NCBI GenBank assembly: GCA_902493125.1
Contig: CABUOF010000035.1
Location: forward strand, 1 to 21,297
Length of the DNA: 21,297 bases
Direction: 5' to 3'
From: an uncultured Collinsella sp.
GTDB lineage: Bacteria; Actinomycetota; Coriobacteriia; Coriobacteriales; Coriobacteriaceae
The notes beneath the pieces were generated by a model, which did no database searches, was not told the origin of the DNA, and saw only the letters and a list, made by a program, of their open reading frames with translations. Of this stretch, positions 6,361-14,533 are shown one piece after another. The first letter of the stretch is position 1. Every line of letters starts with the position of its first letter. Position numbers and translations under genes: made by a program.

Positions 6361-9258
6361 CTAGGCATTCAGCTTGACGATCGGAGCAAAGCCCTTCATA
6401 AGCTTTTTGGTCTGGCCGGTCTTTTCGAATTGAACCTCGATCATGTCTCCAGCGACCGAGATCACGGTACCCGTGCCAAAGGTCTTGTGGCTCACGGTAT
6501 CGCCCGCGGCAAAGTCCTGCGATGCGCTGGCGCGATCGACCTTGCGCTCCACCGTCGGGGACACCTTGGACGAGGGCTTTTTGGCTCGCGGCGCGCCCGA
6601 GCCAAAGGTCGAGGCAACACGGCCGGCGTCGGGCGAAACCCCACGATGGCGCTCGGTCCCATAGCTGCTGCCGCCAAAGAAATCGTCAAAGCTCGATCCG
6701 CCGCGCGAACCGGAACCGCCGGTCGAACGCGTATGCGAACCGAACACCTTGCCGCCATACATATCCGAGCCCATGCCCGAGCCAAAGGTGCCGTGACGGT
6801 CGCCGCGCTTCTCCCAGCCCGTGCCCTCAAAACCGGCAGAACCGATACCGCTAAACTCGATGTCCTCAAACGGAATCTCGTTGAGGAAGCGCGAGCGCGG
6901 GTTGGCAGAGGTCGAGCCGTAGGTGCGACGCGTTGCCGCATAGGTCAAGAACAGTCGCTTACGGGCACGCGTGATGGCAACATAGGCCAGGCGACGCTCC
7001 TCCTCAAGCTTGCCCGGATCATCGCTGCCGCCAAAATCGTGCACGTGCGGGAAGATGCCCTCCTCCATGCCGGCCACGAACACCGCGGGGAACTCCAGGC
7101 CCTTGGCGGAGTGGATGGTCATCATGGTGATGGCATGCGTCTCGCCGGCCAGGGAATCCAAGTCGGAGCGCAGGGCCAGCCACTCCATGAGTGCCGGCAG
7201 CGCCTTACAGGTGAGCGGACCGTAGGTGCGCTCGATCTCGTCGGCATGCACGGCGCCCGCCGGCAGCTCAGTCGGCGCGGCATAGGCGTTGCCCGCGATG
7301 GCAGCAGCCAAGGCATCCTGCGGCGAGAGCGCCGGGGCGGCCAGGCTATCGAGCGGATTGGAGCCAGCGGCATCGCGAGCGCCGACCAGCGCCTCAAACG
7401 AGGACGCGGGCGCGGACGGTCCCGGCTCGGGCGCGGGCGCGCTCACCACGACGGACTCGGACTCGGCAGGCACGTCGGCAACACCGGCTGCGCGCAGCTC
7501 TTCCAAGCTCTCGAGCGTACCCTCGATATCCTCGTGCGTCTCCTCAAATTCGGCAGCGACGCCCAGGAATTCCTGGATGTTCTCGGCGCGGCTCTCGGAC
7601 TCCATGGTGCCCTCGGCACGGAAAGCCTGCAGCAGGCCTGTCTTGTCGACAATCATCTCGACGACGTCCTTGAGCTCGCCGTTCATGCGGCGACCCTCAC
7701 GCACCAGCGAGACAAAGCTCGACAGGCCGTTGCGCACCTTGGCGCTAAACATGCCCGTCTCGGCGCACGCGATCTCGCAGGCCTGGAAGAACGAGCAACG
7801 GTTGTCGCGCGCCAGCTGCTCGATCTTTTGGATCGAGGTGGAGCCGATGCCGCGGCGCGGCGTGTTGATGACGCGCTTGACGCTCATCTCGTCGGCCGGG
7901 TTCACGATCATCTTGAGGTAGGCCATAACGTCGCGGATCTCGGCACGGTCGAAGAATCGCGTGCCGCCCACGATCTTGTAGGGCACGCCCGCGCGCAGAA
8001 ACATATCTTCGAGAATACGCGACTGGGCGTTGGTGCGGTAGAACACGGCGATGTCGTCGTAACTCGTGCCCTTGGAGTGCAGCTTTTCGATCTCGCCGGC
8101 AATCCAGCGACCCTCGTCGCGCTCATCGCTTGCTTGGAAGGCCTGAATCTTCTCGCCGTCGCCCTCGGCCGTAAACAGGCGCTTGTCCTTGCGCTGCGAG
8201 TTGTGACGCACCACGGCGTTGGCGGCGCTCAGGATATGGCCCGTAGAGCGATAGTTCTGCTCCAGCTTGACAGTCTTGCAGTCTTTAAAATCCTTCTCAA
8301 AGTCCAGGATATTGGTGATGTCGGCGCCACGCCAGCTATAAATGGACTGGTCGTCGTCGCCCACGACCATGAGGTTTTGGTACTTGGCGGCCAGCAGGTT
8401 GGCGATCTCGTACTGGACGTGGTTGGTGTCCTGATACTCGTCGACGCTAATGTAGCGGAAGCGCTCCTGGTACTTGTCGAGCACCTCGGGGCGGGTGCGC
8501 AGCAGCTCGAGCGTGCGCACGAGCAGGTCGTCGAAGTCCATCGCGTTGGCGGCGCGCAGGCGGCGCTCCAGCTCCAGGTAGACCTGCGCGGCCTTTTTGT
8601 CATTAGGGCTGTCGGCGGATTTGAGCATGTCCTCGGGCCCAATCATGGCGTTTTTGGCCGAACTGATCTTGCTGCGGATCATATTGATGGGAAATTGCTT
8701 TTGCTCGATACCGAGCGCCTGCATAATATCGCGCACCATGCGCTTGGAATCGTCGTCATCGTAGATGGTGAACTGACCGGTGTAGCCCAGCAGGTCAGCG
8801 TCCTCGCGCAGCATGCGCACGCACATAGCATGGAAGGTGCACACCCACATGCCGCGGGTACCGCTGGGAATGAGTGCCGCCAAACGGTCGCGCATCTCGG
8901 CCGCGGCCTTGTTGGTAAACGTGATGGCAAGGATCTGCCAGGGCTTAACGCCCAGGTCGCCGAGCATATGTGCGATGCGGAAGGTCAAGACGCGGGTCTT
9001 GCCCGAGCCGGCGCCGGCGAGCACCAGCAGCGGGCCCTCGGTGGTCAGGACCGCCTCGCGCTGGGCGGGATTAAGGCTGTCGATGTCGACGAGCGGCTTG
9101 GCGGGTTTGGGTGCCGGCGCGGGAGCGTCGTAGATGTCGAGCGGGACGAGCTCGGGCTCCGGCGCAGCGGGGGCGGTGTATGCATCGAGCGGCACGGGTT
9201 CCGGCGTGGGCGGCACGGGTACCGCGGCGTTCTTTTCCCAGGGCAAGGGCTGGGTCAT
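6361..9258 (-). CDS. pcrA: UvrD/PcrA-type superfamily 1 ATP-dependent DNA helicase
   Basis: A 965-residue 3'-5' SF1A helicase of replication-fork and excision-repair function, longer than the roughly 720-830 residues usual for PcrA. Motif I is AGAGSGKT (81-88); motif Ia ITFTNKAAAEMRDR, motif II DEYQDTN, motif III VVGDDDQSIYSWRGA, motif V MMTIHSAKGLEFP and motif VI VAITRARKRLFLTYA all follow in order. The C-terminus (GDTVSHKTFGTGTVISVAGD) is the Tudor-like RNA-polymerase-interacting domain of PcrA. Extra length comes from a Pro/Ala-rich N-terminal tail of about 55 residues with a repeated VPLD-x-Y-x-AP motif, a disordered insert at about 587-665, and a Gly/Ser-rich linker before the Tudor domain. 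The ATG is preceded by GAGGAG at six bases. Monocistronic. Confidence 0.96.
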   Translation of the reverse strand: MTQPLPWEKNAAVPVPPTPEPVPLDAYTAPAAPEPELVPLDIYDAPAPAPKPAKPLVDIDSLNPAQREAVLTTEGPLLVLAGAGSGKTRVLTFRIAHMLGDLGVKPWQILAITFTNKAAAEMRDRLAALIPSGTRGMWVCTFHAMCVRMLREDADLLGYTGQFTIYDDDDSKRMVRDIMQALGIEQKQFPINMIRSKISSAKNAMIGPEDMLKSADSPNDKKAAQVYLELERRLRAANAMDFDDLLVRTLELLRTRPEVLDKYQERFRYISVDEYQDTNHVQYEIANLLAAKYQNLMVVGDDDQSIYSWRGADITNILDFEKDFKDCKTVKLEQNYRSTGHILSAANAVVRHNSQRKDKRLFTAEGDGEKIQAFQASDERDEGRWIAGEIEKLHSKGTSYDDIAVFYRTNAQSRILEDMFLRAGVPYKIVGGTRFFDRAEIRDVMAYLKMIVNPADEMSVKRVINTPRRGIGSTSIQKIEQLARDNRCSFFQACEIACAETGMFSAKVRNGLSSFVSLVREGRRMNGELKDVVEMIVDKTGLLQAFRAEGTMESESRAENIQEFLGVAAEFEETHEDIEGTLESLEELRAAGVADVPAESESVVVSAPAPEPGPSAPASSFEALVGARDAAGSNPLDSLAAPALSPQDALAAAIAGNAYAAPTELPAGAVHADEIERTYGPLTCKALPALMEWLALRSDLDSLAGETHAITMMTIHSAKGLEFPAVFVAGMEEGIFPHVHDFGGSDDPGKLEEERRLAYVAITRARKRLFLTYAATRRTYGSTSANPRSRFLNEIPFEDIEFSGIGSAGFEGTGWEKRGDRHGTFGSGMGSDMYGGKVFGSHTRSTGGSGSRGGSSFDDFFGGSSYGTERHRGVSPDAGRVASTFGSGAPRAKKPSSKVSPTVERKVDRASASQDFAAGDTVSHKTFGTGTVISVAGDMIEVQFEKTGQTKKLMKGFAPIVKLNA

Positions 9259-9397
9259 GGGCGACTCCTCATCTGACGGACGGCGCGCCTGCGGGCAGCG
9301 CCATAGTTTGAGCCGTACCAGTATACCGAGCCGCGCGGAAACCGACGCAAATCACACCACGACTCCGTCCGCCACCATCGGACCCGCCCCAGCGAAT

Positions 9398-9464
9398 TTG
9401 GCGCAATGAGGTCAGATTTGTCTGCACCAAGCTGGTGCAAAGTAACCTGACCCCATTGCGCCAA
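9398..9464. repeat. REP-like palindrome, TTGGCGCAATGRGGTCAG family
   Basis: TTGGCGCAATGAGGTCAG (9398-9415) and CTGACCCCATTGCGCCAA (9447-9464) are inverted copies matching at 17 of 18. Inside, TGCACC/GGTGCA pairs around AAGCT, so almost the whole 67 bp folds on itself. It lies in the 356-bp gap between pcrA and uppP, upstream of the pcrA start and downstream of the uppP terminator. The compact symmetric shape is that of a REP element or REPIN, usually mobilised by a RAYT/Y1 transposase; no such gene is in this window. The rest of the gap (9259-9397) shows no gene. Confidence 0.7.
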
Positions 9465-9529
9465 TCACAGAGCCACCGATGTCACGGTAGCAGCAGCGAG
9501 CGGCGGCCAGAGCGAACAAATTGGCATGA

Positions 9530-9570
9530 AAAGAGGGCGGCATAGACCTTTTGGTCATGCCACCCCCTTT
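9530..9570 (-). terminator. Rho-independent terminator of uppP
   Basis: AAAGAGGGCGGCATAGACC (9530-9548) and GGTCATGCCACCCCCTTT (9553-9570) pair around TTTT with one bulged A and two imperfect pairs. On the minus strand the stem runs into TCTTTTCATG. It lies 45 bases after the uppP stop codon on that strand. Confidence 0.75.
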
Positions 9571-9614
9571 GAATGACAAGTTGTCGCCCCGGCCGCCGCG
9601 CAGCGTCGACTAAG

Positions 9615-10595
9615 TTAGAGGCCGAGCATCGGCTCCAGAACGAAGAAGTATGCGAGCACTACGATGCCCAGGATGATGCGGTAAACACCGAAGCACTTAA
9701 AGTCGTGACGGCGGACGAAGCCCATGAGCCACTTGATGGCGATGAGCGAAACCACAAAGGCCACAACGCAGCCCACGCCCAAGATAGCGACCTCGTTGGC
9801 GCCGAACGTGCCGCCCTTGATGAAGTACTTGACCAGCTTGAGCGCACTCGCGCCAAACATGACAGGGATGGCCAGGAAGAACGTAAACTTGGACGCCACC
9901 GAACGCGTGCAGCCCAAAAGCAGGCCGCCGATGATGGTAGAACCGGAGCGAGACGTACCAGGCACCAGCGAAAGCACCTGGAAGCAGCCGATACCCAGCG
10001 CAGTCTTCCAGCTCAGGTCCTCGAGCGTGGCGATGGAGCCAAAGTCCAGATTCTCGTCATCGTCCTCATCCTCAGCGGTAGCCGCGGCGGGCGCCGCAAA
10101 GTGCGCACCGGCGGGACGTCCACCCGATACCACAGCACGCGAGCCAAACGAACCGGCAACGGCCATTTCCTCTCGCTTGCTCGCGCGCCAGTTCTCGATC
10201 ACGATAAACAGCACGCCGTACACAATGAGCGCCAGCGCCACGACGGGAGCATTGTAGAAATGCTCCTCCATCCAGTCGTTAAGCGGCAGACCGATCGCCG
10301 CGGCGGGAATGCAGCTGAGCACAATCTTGCCCCACAGCACCCAGGTGTCGCGACGGCCCTCCTTGCCCTTGCTGGGCGAGAACGGATTGAGCTCATGGAA
10401 GAACAGCACACAGACGGCCAGAATGGCGCCGAGCTGAATCACGACCAGGAACATATTCCAGAACGTCTCGCTCACGTTCATCTTGACGAACTCGTCCACC
10501 AAGATCATGTGACCGGTCGACGAAACAGGCAGCCATTCGGTGATGCCCTCGACCAGGCCCATGAAGGCAGATTTTAGAAGCTCGATAATATCCAA
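9615..10595 (-). CDS. uppP: Undecaprenyl-diphosphate phosphatase (BacA/UppP), TTG start
   Basis: An integral membrane enzyme that recycles the undecaprenyl-diphosphate carrier of cell-wall synthesis; gives bacitracin tolerance in relatives. Motif 1 is LVEGITEWLPVSSTGH (Glu16, Glu20, Ser25-His29) and motif 2 is VPGTSRSGST (Arg216), with about eight hydrophobic segments. The frame is open far upstream, but residues before DIIELLKSAFMGLVEG have no family similarity and no good ATG or GTG is available. A TTG at 10595 with GAGGGGG five bases upstream gives the expected N-terminus and 326 residues. The family is usually 260-280; the excess is a soluble insert at about 143-190 containing an acidic run (AEDEDDDENLD). 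Divergent from the universal stress gene. Confidence 0.93.
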   Translation of the reverse strand: MDIIELLKSAFMGLVEGITEWLPVSSTGHMILVDEFVKMNVSETFWNMFLVVIQLGAILAVCVLFFHELNPFSPSKGKEGRRDTWVLWGKIVLSCIPAAAIGLPLNDWMEEHFYNAPVVALALIVYGVLFIVIENWRASKREEMAVAGSFGSRAVVSGGRPAGAHFAAPAAATAEDEDDDENLDFGSIATLEDLSWKTALGIGCFQVLSLVPGTSRSGSTIIGGLLLGCTRSVASKFTFFLAIPVMFGASALKLVKYFIKGGTFGANEVAILGVGCVVAFVVSLIAIKWLMGFVRRHDFKCFGVYRIILGIVVLAYFFVLEPMLGL

Positions 10596-10843
10596 AGGGA
10601 CCCCCTCGTTAGACACCCGCCGATATTGTTCTGCGGACGGTGCGGGCGATGTCCCATTATCAACCGTTGGCGGCGCGCCTGCGCCTACCCTTACCAAAAA
10701 ACTCGCCCGTTCACAGAATTGCGAGCGGTCAAACCCAAATCCTTGGGTATAACTGCAACAAGATAAAGTGTCCGGCGGCCGACGCGCCCGCGCCCGCCCG
10801 ATGCACGAGCCCCGCGCCCGTGCGATAGACCAAGGAGGAAACC
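10596..10843. promoter_or_regulatory. Divergent intergenic region, uppP / universal stress gene
   Basis: This 248-bp stretch holds the upstream signals of both genes. A TATAAC at 10748-10753 is a possible -10 for the stress gene, next to a small CCCAA-N4-TTGGG palindrome (10734-10747); on the other strand GATAAT near 10660 could serve uppP. Neither has a convincing -35. No additional gene or strong hairpin is visible. Confidence 0.25.
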
Positions 10844-11281
10844 ATGAACGAGGGCTACACCAAGGTATTTGTTTCACTCGACGGTACTGAGCAGCAGGAT
10901 TTTGTGCTCGCACGCGCCATTAAGGTCGCCGCGAACAACGGCGCCAAGCTAATCATCGGCCACGTTATCGATTCCACGGCGCTCGAGAGCGCCGGTTCCT
11001 ATCCGGTCGATCTGGTCAACGGCCTAGAGGAGGCATTTAAGAACTCCATCGCCAAGCAGCTCGAAGAGGCCAAGGCCAATCCCGATATTCCCGAGGTCGA
11101 GGTCATGATTCGCGCCGGCCGCATTCGCGAGACGCTCAAAGACGAGATGCTCGACGTGGTCAAGCCCGACCTGGTGCTCTGTGGCGCACGCGGCCTGTCC
11201 TCGATCAAGTATGCGCTGCTGGGTTCGATTTCGACGTTCCTGCTGCGCAATACGGACTGCGACATTTTGGTCGTGAAGTAG
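10844..11281 (+). CDS. Universal stress protein, UspA family
   Basis: A 145-residue single-domain Usp (PF00582), a cytoplasmic Rossmann-like nucleotide-binding protein. The N-terminal KVFVSLDGTEQQDFVLARAI strand-helix and the C-terminal GARGLSSIKYALLGSIS motif (G114-x2-G117-x9-G127-S128) match the ATP-binding Usp subgroup, ending in the usual CDILVVK strand. The ATG at 10844 is preceded by AAGGAGG at six bases. Standalone gene, divergent from uppP and followed by a strong terminator. In relatives such proteins are induced in stress and stationary phase; the specific role here is unknown. Confidence 0.94.
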   Translation: MNEGYTKVFVSLDGTEQQDFVLARAIKVAANNGAKLIIGHVIDSTALESAGSYPVDLVNGLEEAFKNSIAKQLEEAKANPDIPEVEVMIRAGRIRETLKDEMLDVVKPDLVLCGARGLSSIKYALLGSISTFLLRNTDCDILVVK

Positions 11282-11428
11282 CGTTGCTCCCACCGGCCGC
11301 GGGGCCTGCGGGGTTTCCACGGGCACGTCCTCGCCGCTTCGCGGCTGCGGGATGTCGGCTTAGATAACCCCTCCCGGCCTTGCGCCTTCGTCACCGTACT
11401 TCAGCGAGTTGGCTGATGGAAAAATGGT

Positions 11429-11460
11429 GTGCCGCCCCGTTTGGGGCGGCACGTTTTGTT
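11429..11460. terminator. Bidirectional Rho-independent terminator
   Basis: GTGCCGCCCC (11429-11438) and GGGGCGGCAC (11443-11452) form a perfect 10-bp stem with a GTTT loop, followed on the plus strand by GTTTTGTTTGG. On the minus strand the stem is followed by ACCATTTTTCC. It therefore suits both the plus-strand stress gene and the minus-strand histidine kinase, which converge here. The preceding stretch 11282-11428 carries no recognisable gene. Confidence 0.92.
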
Positions 11461-11483
11461 TGGACGGGCGTTTGCCGTGTGCG

Positions 11484-12527
11484 TTACTCAAAGTATTGGA
11501 ACTTGTTCGTTGAAAAAGCGAATGTTACGACGAAGCCTTTGCCGGAGTCGGATGCCGCGGTGACGTCGATGCCCATCTTGGAGCACAGGCGCGCCACCAG
11601 GTAGAGGCCGATGCCCGTTGCGCGCTTGGTGGTGCGGCCGTTGTCGCCGGTAAAGCCCTTCTCGAACACGCGCGGCAGGTCGGCCGCGCTCACGCCGCAG
11701 CCGTTGTCCGCGACGGTAAGCTCGATGCGCTCGCTTGCCAGGCCCTCGTCCAGCAACGCACCCGAAAACACGATCTTCGCGCCGTCCTCACGCGCATATT
11801 TAATGCTGTTCTGAATGAGCTGACCCAGAATAAACTCGAGCCACTTCTCGTCGGTAAAGACCTCAAAGTCGAGGTTCTCGCACACCGGGACCACGTGCGC
11901 CGCGATGAGCTCGCGCGCGTTGGCCTTAATCGCGCCCGTCACCAGGGTCTTGAGATCCCAGCGGCGAATCAAGTAGTCGCGCTCCACGACTTCCGAGCGC
12001 GCGTAGTACAGCGCCTGGTCGATATAGCGCTCCACGCGAGCCAGCTCGCGACCCAGGTCATCCACACGCGACAGGTCGTCTTCGCTGCCATCCAGGTTTT
12101 CCAAAATCAGATGGGCCGCCGCCAGGGGCAGCTTGGCCTCGTGGACCCAGCTCTCGATATAGTCGCGATAGTCATCGGTCTGACGCCGGCCTTCGGCAAC
12201 CTCGTCGCAAGCGGCTTTGCCCACCCGGCGCAAGACCTCGTACTCGAGCTCGCCCTCGGCATAGGTCGGGCATTGCACCATCTCCTGCACCCATGCGGGA
12301 CTCTCGAGCTCCTCTGCTGCACGCTCCAGCTGGCGCAGAAAACGACGACGACGCGCGTACTCGATCACGATACCGAGCATACCGAAGATAAAGGACACGC
12401 CGACCGCCACGATCACGATAGAAACGGGTGCGCCGGCGACCGTCAGCACAAAGCAGCTCAGCAGCACGCCGCACGTCCACACGGCGACGGGAAGCAGCGC
12501 ATCTTTAAAGAACTTGGCAAACGACAT
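11484..12527 (-). CDS. Sensor histidine kinase, intramembrane-sensing BceS/GraS-like
   Basis: A 347-residue kinase with two membrane segments (about 10-30 and 34-55) separated by only a few residues, so almost no external domain: the layout of intramembrane-sensing kinases that detect cell-envelope antimicrobials through a partner transporter. The H-box is DYIESWVHEAKLPLAA with phospho-acceptor His129, resembling the WVHQIKTP of BceS/GraS. The HATPase domain has the N-box GQLIQNSIKYA, G1 DNGCGV, F-box FEKGFTG and G2 GIGLYL. The ATG at 12527 is nine bases after the regulator's stop codon, with AGGGG overlapping that stop, so the pair is translationally linked. No BceAB-type ABC transporter is in the window. 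Confidence 0.93.
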   Translation of the reverse strand: MSFAKFFKDALLPVAVWTCGVLLSCFVLTVAGAPVSIVIVAVGVSFIFGMLGIVIEYARRRRFLRQLERAAEELESPAWVQEMVQCPTYAEGELEYEVLRRVGKAACDEVAEGRRQTDDYRDYIESWVHEAKLPLAAAHLILENLDGSEDDLSRVDDLGRELARVERYIDQALYYARSEVVERDYLIRRWDLKTLVTGAIKANARELIAAHVVPVCENLDFEVFTDEKWLEFILGQLIQNSIKYAREDGAKIVFSGALLDEGLASERIELTVADNGCGVSAADLPRVFEKGFTGDNGRTTKRATGIGLYLVARLCSKMGIDVTAASDSGKGFVVTFAFSTNKFQYFE

Positions 12528-12536
12528 AGCCGGCCC

Positions 12537-13208
12537 CTAGACCGAATAGCCCTGGCCGCGATGGGTGGTCAAATACCCCTTAATGCCGATTATTTCGAGC
12601 GTGGTGCGCAGGCGGTTGATGTTAACGGTAAGCGTGTTGTCATCCACGAAGGCGTCGGAGTCCCACAGGTCCTGCATGATGGCCGAGCGCGAAACGATCT
12701 TGCCTGCACGGCTCAGAAGCAGCGAAAGGATACGCAGCTCGTTTTTGGTGAGCTCGGTACTGTCGCCGGTTGCCGTATTGGTGACCATGGAGCGGGCGAG
12801 GTCGAGCTCCAGTCCCTTGTGGACGAGCGTGCTGCGCTCGCCTGCCGCCGCGGTGCGACGCAGCAAGGCATTGATGCGCGCCACGAGCACACGGGCGCTG
12901 TAGGGCTTGGGAACAAAGTCGTCCGCGCCGAGCGTCATGGCCATGACCTCGTCGATCTCGGTCGCGCGCGACGTAAGGACGATGATGGGAACCTCGGATT
13001 CGCGGCGAACCTCGTGGCAGATATGCTGGCCGTCCTTGACGGGAAGCGTCAGGTCGAGCAGCACCAGGTCGGGTGCGGCGGCGAGAATATCGCGCGAGAC
13101 GTGCTCAAACGATTCGCAGGCCTCGATCTCAAACCCGGCGCGGGCAAGGATGTCGATAAGCTCGCGACGAATGGGCTCGTCGTCCTCAACGACATAGATC
13201 AGCGCCAT
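12537..13208 (-). CDS. OmpR/PhoB-family response regulator, BceR/GraR-like
   Basis: A 223-residue regulator. Receiver domain: acidic pair in VVEDDEP (8-10), phospho-acceptor Asp52 in LVLLDLTLPVKDG, conserved Thr/Ser in VLTSRA and Lys in FVPKPY. The C-terminal winged helix (PF00486) shows LTKNELRILSLLL, then DDNTLTVNINRLRTTLE, the DNA-recognition helix characteristic of the BceR/VirR/GraR group, ending in HRGQGYSV. The frame also has an ATG at 13220, but the ATG at 13208 has GGAGG four bases upstream and gives the standard MALIYVVEDDE start. First gene of the two-component operon, with an inverted repeat upstream. Confidence 0.94.
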   Translation of the reverse strand: MALIYVVEDDEPIRRELIDILARAGFEIEACESFEHVSRDILAAAPDLVLLDLTLPVKDGQHICHEVRRESEVPIIVLTSRATEIDEVMAMTLGADDFVPKPYSARVLVARINALLRRTAAAGERSTLVHKGLELDLARSMVTNTATGDSTELTKNELRILSLLLSRAGKIVSRSAIMQDLWDSDAFVDDNTLTVNINRLRTTLEIIGIKGYLTTHRGQGYSV

Positions 13209-13239
13209 GTGTCCTCCCATTTCGCGTAACTTGCACCTT

Positions 13240-13296
13240 TCACACCATTATGCCCACAGCGTCGCAGCGATACGACCCCGTGGGCATCTAATGTGA
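13240..13296 (-). promoter_or_regulatory. Inverted repeat upstream of the two-component operon
   Basis: TCACACCATTATGCCCAC (13240-13257) and GTGGGCATCTAATGTGA (13280-13296) are inverted copies: TCACA and ATGCCCAC match exactly and the linker differs by one base in length. The spacer is 22 bases. It begins 31 bases upstream of the regulator start codon. On the minus strand the distal arm overlaps TTGTCA (13299-13294), a possible -35 element. It could be an operator for autoregulation or simply a hairpin in the leader. Confidence 0.45.
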
Positions 13297-13320
13297 CAAA
13301 AGCGTTCGGTAGCCTTGAGA

Positions 13321-13358
13321 GAAAGTAGGGGCCGACCGGTCCTAAACCGATCGTCCCC
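13321..13358 (-). terminator. Terminator of the aminotransferase operon
   Basis: GGGGCCGACCGGT (13328-13340) and ACCGATCGTCCCC (13346-13358) pair at 11 of 13 positions around CCTAA. On the minus strand the stem is followed by TACTTTCTCTC, a moderate U-rich tail. It lies about 20 bases after the aminotransferase stop codon. Confidence 0.65.
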
Positions 13359-13378
13359 ATCACTTCGGCCTCGAGTCT

Positions 13379-14509
13379 CTACTCGAGCGTACGCATGTAC
13401 GCGGAGATGGCATCCAGGCCCTTCTGCAGGTCGTCGGTGTTATCGGAGTATGCATAGCCGATGCGCATGCTCTTGGGCTCCTCGAAGCAATCGCCCGGGG
13501 TGACGAGCGCGCCGGACTTCTTAATCATGTCGATGCAGAACGTCCTGGAGTCGATGTCGTAGTCGTAATACACGAGCGCGGTGGTACCCGCCTCGGGCTT
13601 GACGAACGACAGGTGCGGCTCGCTCTCGACCCACTTCTCCAGAACAGCAAGGTTCTGACAGACGATGCGACGGCTGCGCTCAAGGATCACGGAAGCGTTG
13701 CCCAGAATCAGCTCCGCCACCGACTCGCTGAATATGCCGGCGGAAATCAGGTTGTAGTCGCGATGCGAGAGCAGTGCGCGACGGAGCTCCGGGTTCTTGG
13801 TGACCGCCCAGCCCAGACGCAGGCCGGCGAACGACCAGACCTTGGACATGGATGCGGTGACGACGGCCTTGTCGTACAGGTCGATCACGGACTCGGAGTA
13901 CTCATCCGTCTGAGTAAGCAGACGGTAGACCTCGTCGCAGAGCAGCCACGCGTCGTGTTTGCGCGCGACCTCGACAATCGCCCTGAGCGTATCGGTGTCG
14001 AGCAGGGCGCCCGTGGGGTTGTCCGGGTTATTGATGCAGATGAGCTTGGTATCGTCGGTCACCAGAGCATCGAGCGCGTCGACGTCGACGTGGTAGCCGT
14101 TCTTGCGATCGAGCTGAAGGATATCGACCTTCGCACCGCACATCTCGGGAATCGAGTAAAGCTGCTGGTAGGTAGGCTTGACGGAGACTACGTGATCGCC
14201 CGGTTCGACGAGCGTGGAAATAACCAGGGAGTTGGCACCGGTCGCGCCGTGCGTGGGCACGATATGCCCGGGCTCGACCGTCTTATAGAGACGCGCGACC
14301 CCCTCGAGGAAGCCGGGTTGTCCCTCGATGTCTCCGTAGGTGAATCGGCGCGAGCACAGGTTATCGAGCCACGCCTTCTTGTCGGTATTCGTAAGCTCGA
14401 ACAGCTGGTCGAGCGTGAGGGAGTAGACGCACGTCTCCGCAACGTTGTGGGTGCACTTGGTCTCCCACTCGTTCATCCACTGCTCGACGGCGAAATCCTT
14501 GATCTGCAT
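13379..14509 (-). CDS. PLP-dependent aminotransferase, class I/II (fold type I)
   Basis: A 376-residue enzyme of the aspartate-aminotransferase fold (PF00155). The PLP lysine is Lys223 in TASMSKVWSFAGLRLGW; Asn164 in NNPDNPTG and Asp192/Tyr195 in CDEVYR hold the cofactor; the Arg in SMRIGYAY near the C-terminus should bind the substrate carboxylate. The N-terminus (IKDFAVEQWMNEWETKCTHN, then AETCVYSLTLDQL) resembles the subgroup around capreomycidine synthase-like enzymes rather than AspC; that is from memory and tentative. The ATG at 14509 follows GGAAAGG. It is the second gene of an operon, 24 bases after an ornithine-cyclodeaminase-family gene, which suggests a shared pathway on a basic or cyclic amino acid. 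Substrate unknown. Confidence 0.88.
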   Translation of the reverse strand: MQIKDFAVEQWMNEWETKCTHNVAETCVYSLTLDQLFELTNTDKKAWLDNLCSRRFTYGDIEGQPGFLEGVARLYKTVEPGHIVPTHGATGANSLVISTLVEPGDHVVSVKPTYQQLYSIPEMCGAKVDILQLDRKNGYHVDVDALDALVTDDTKLICINNPDNPTGALLDTDTLRAIVEVARKHDAWLLCDEVYRLLTQTDEYSESVIDLYDKAVVTASMSKVWSFAGLRLGWAVTKNPELRRALLSHRDYNLISAGIFSESVAELILGNASVILERSRRIVCQNLAVLEKWVESEPHLSFVKPEAGTTALVYYDYDIDSRTFCIDMIKKSGALVTPGDCFEEPKSMRIGYAYSDNTDDLQKGLDAISAYMRTLE

Positions 14510-14533
14510 TGTCGTTTCCTTTCCTTGACTTTC

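Noticed and set aside
6430..9276. A 948-codon open frame antisense to pcrA.
   Set aside because: It mirrors the codon bias of a high-GC gene, has low-complexity His/Arg/Gly/Ala-rich translation without domains, and lies fully under a gene with all helicase motifs.
10596..10913. An in-frame extension of uppP by about 106 residues to an upstream start.
   Set aside because: The extension is Arg/Pro/Cys-rich with no family similarity, runs into the divergent stress gene, and the TTG at 10595 has a clear ribosome site.
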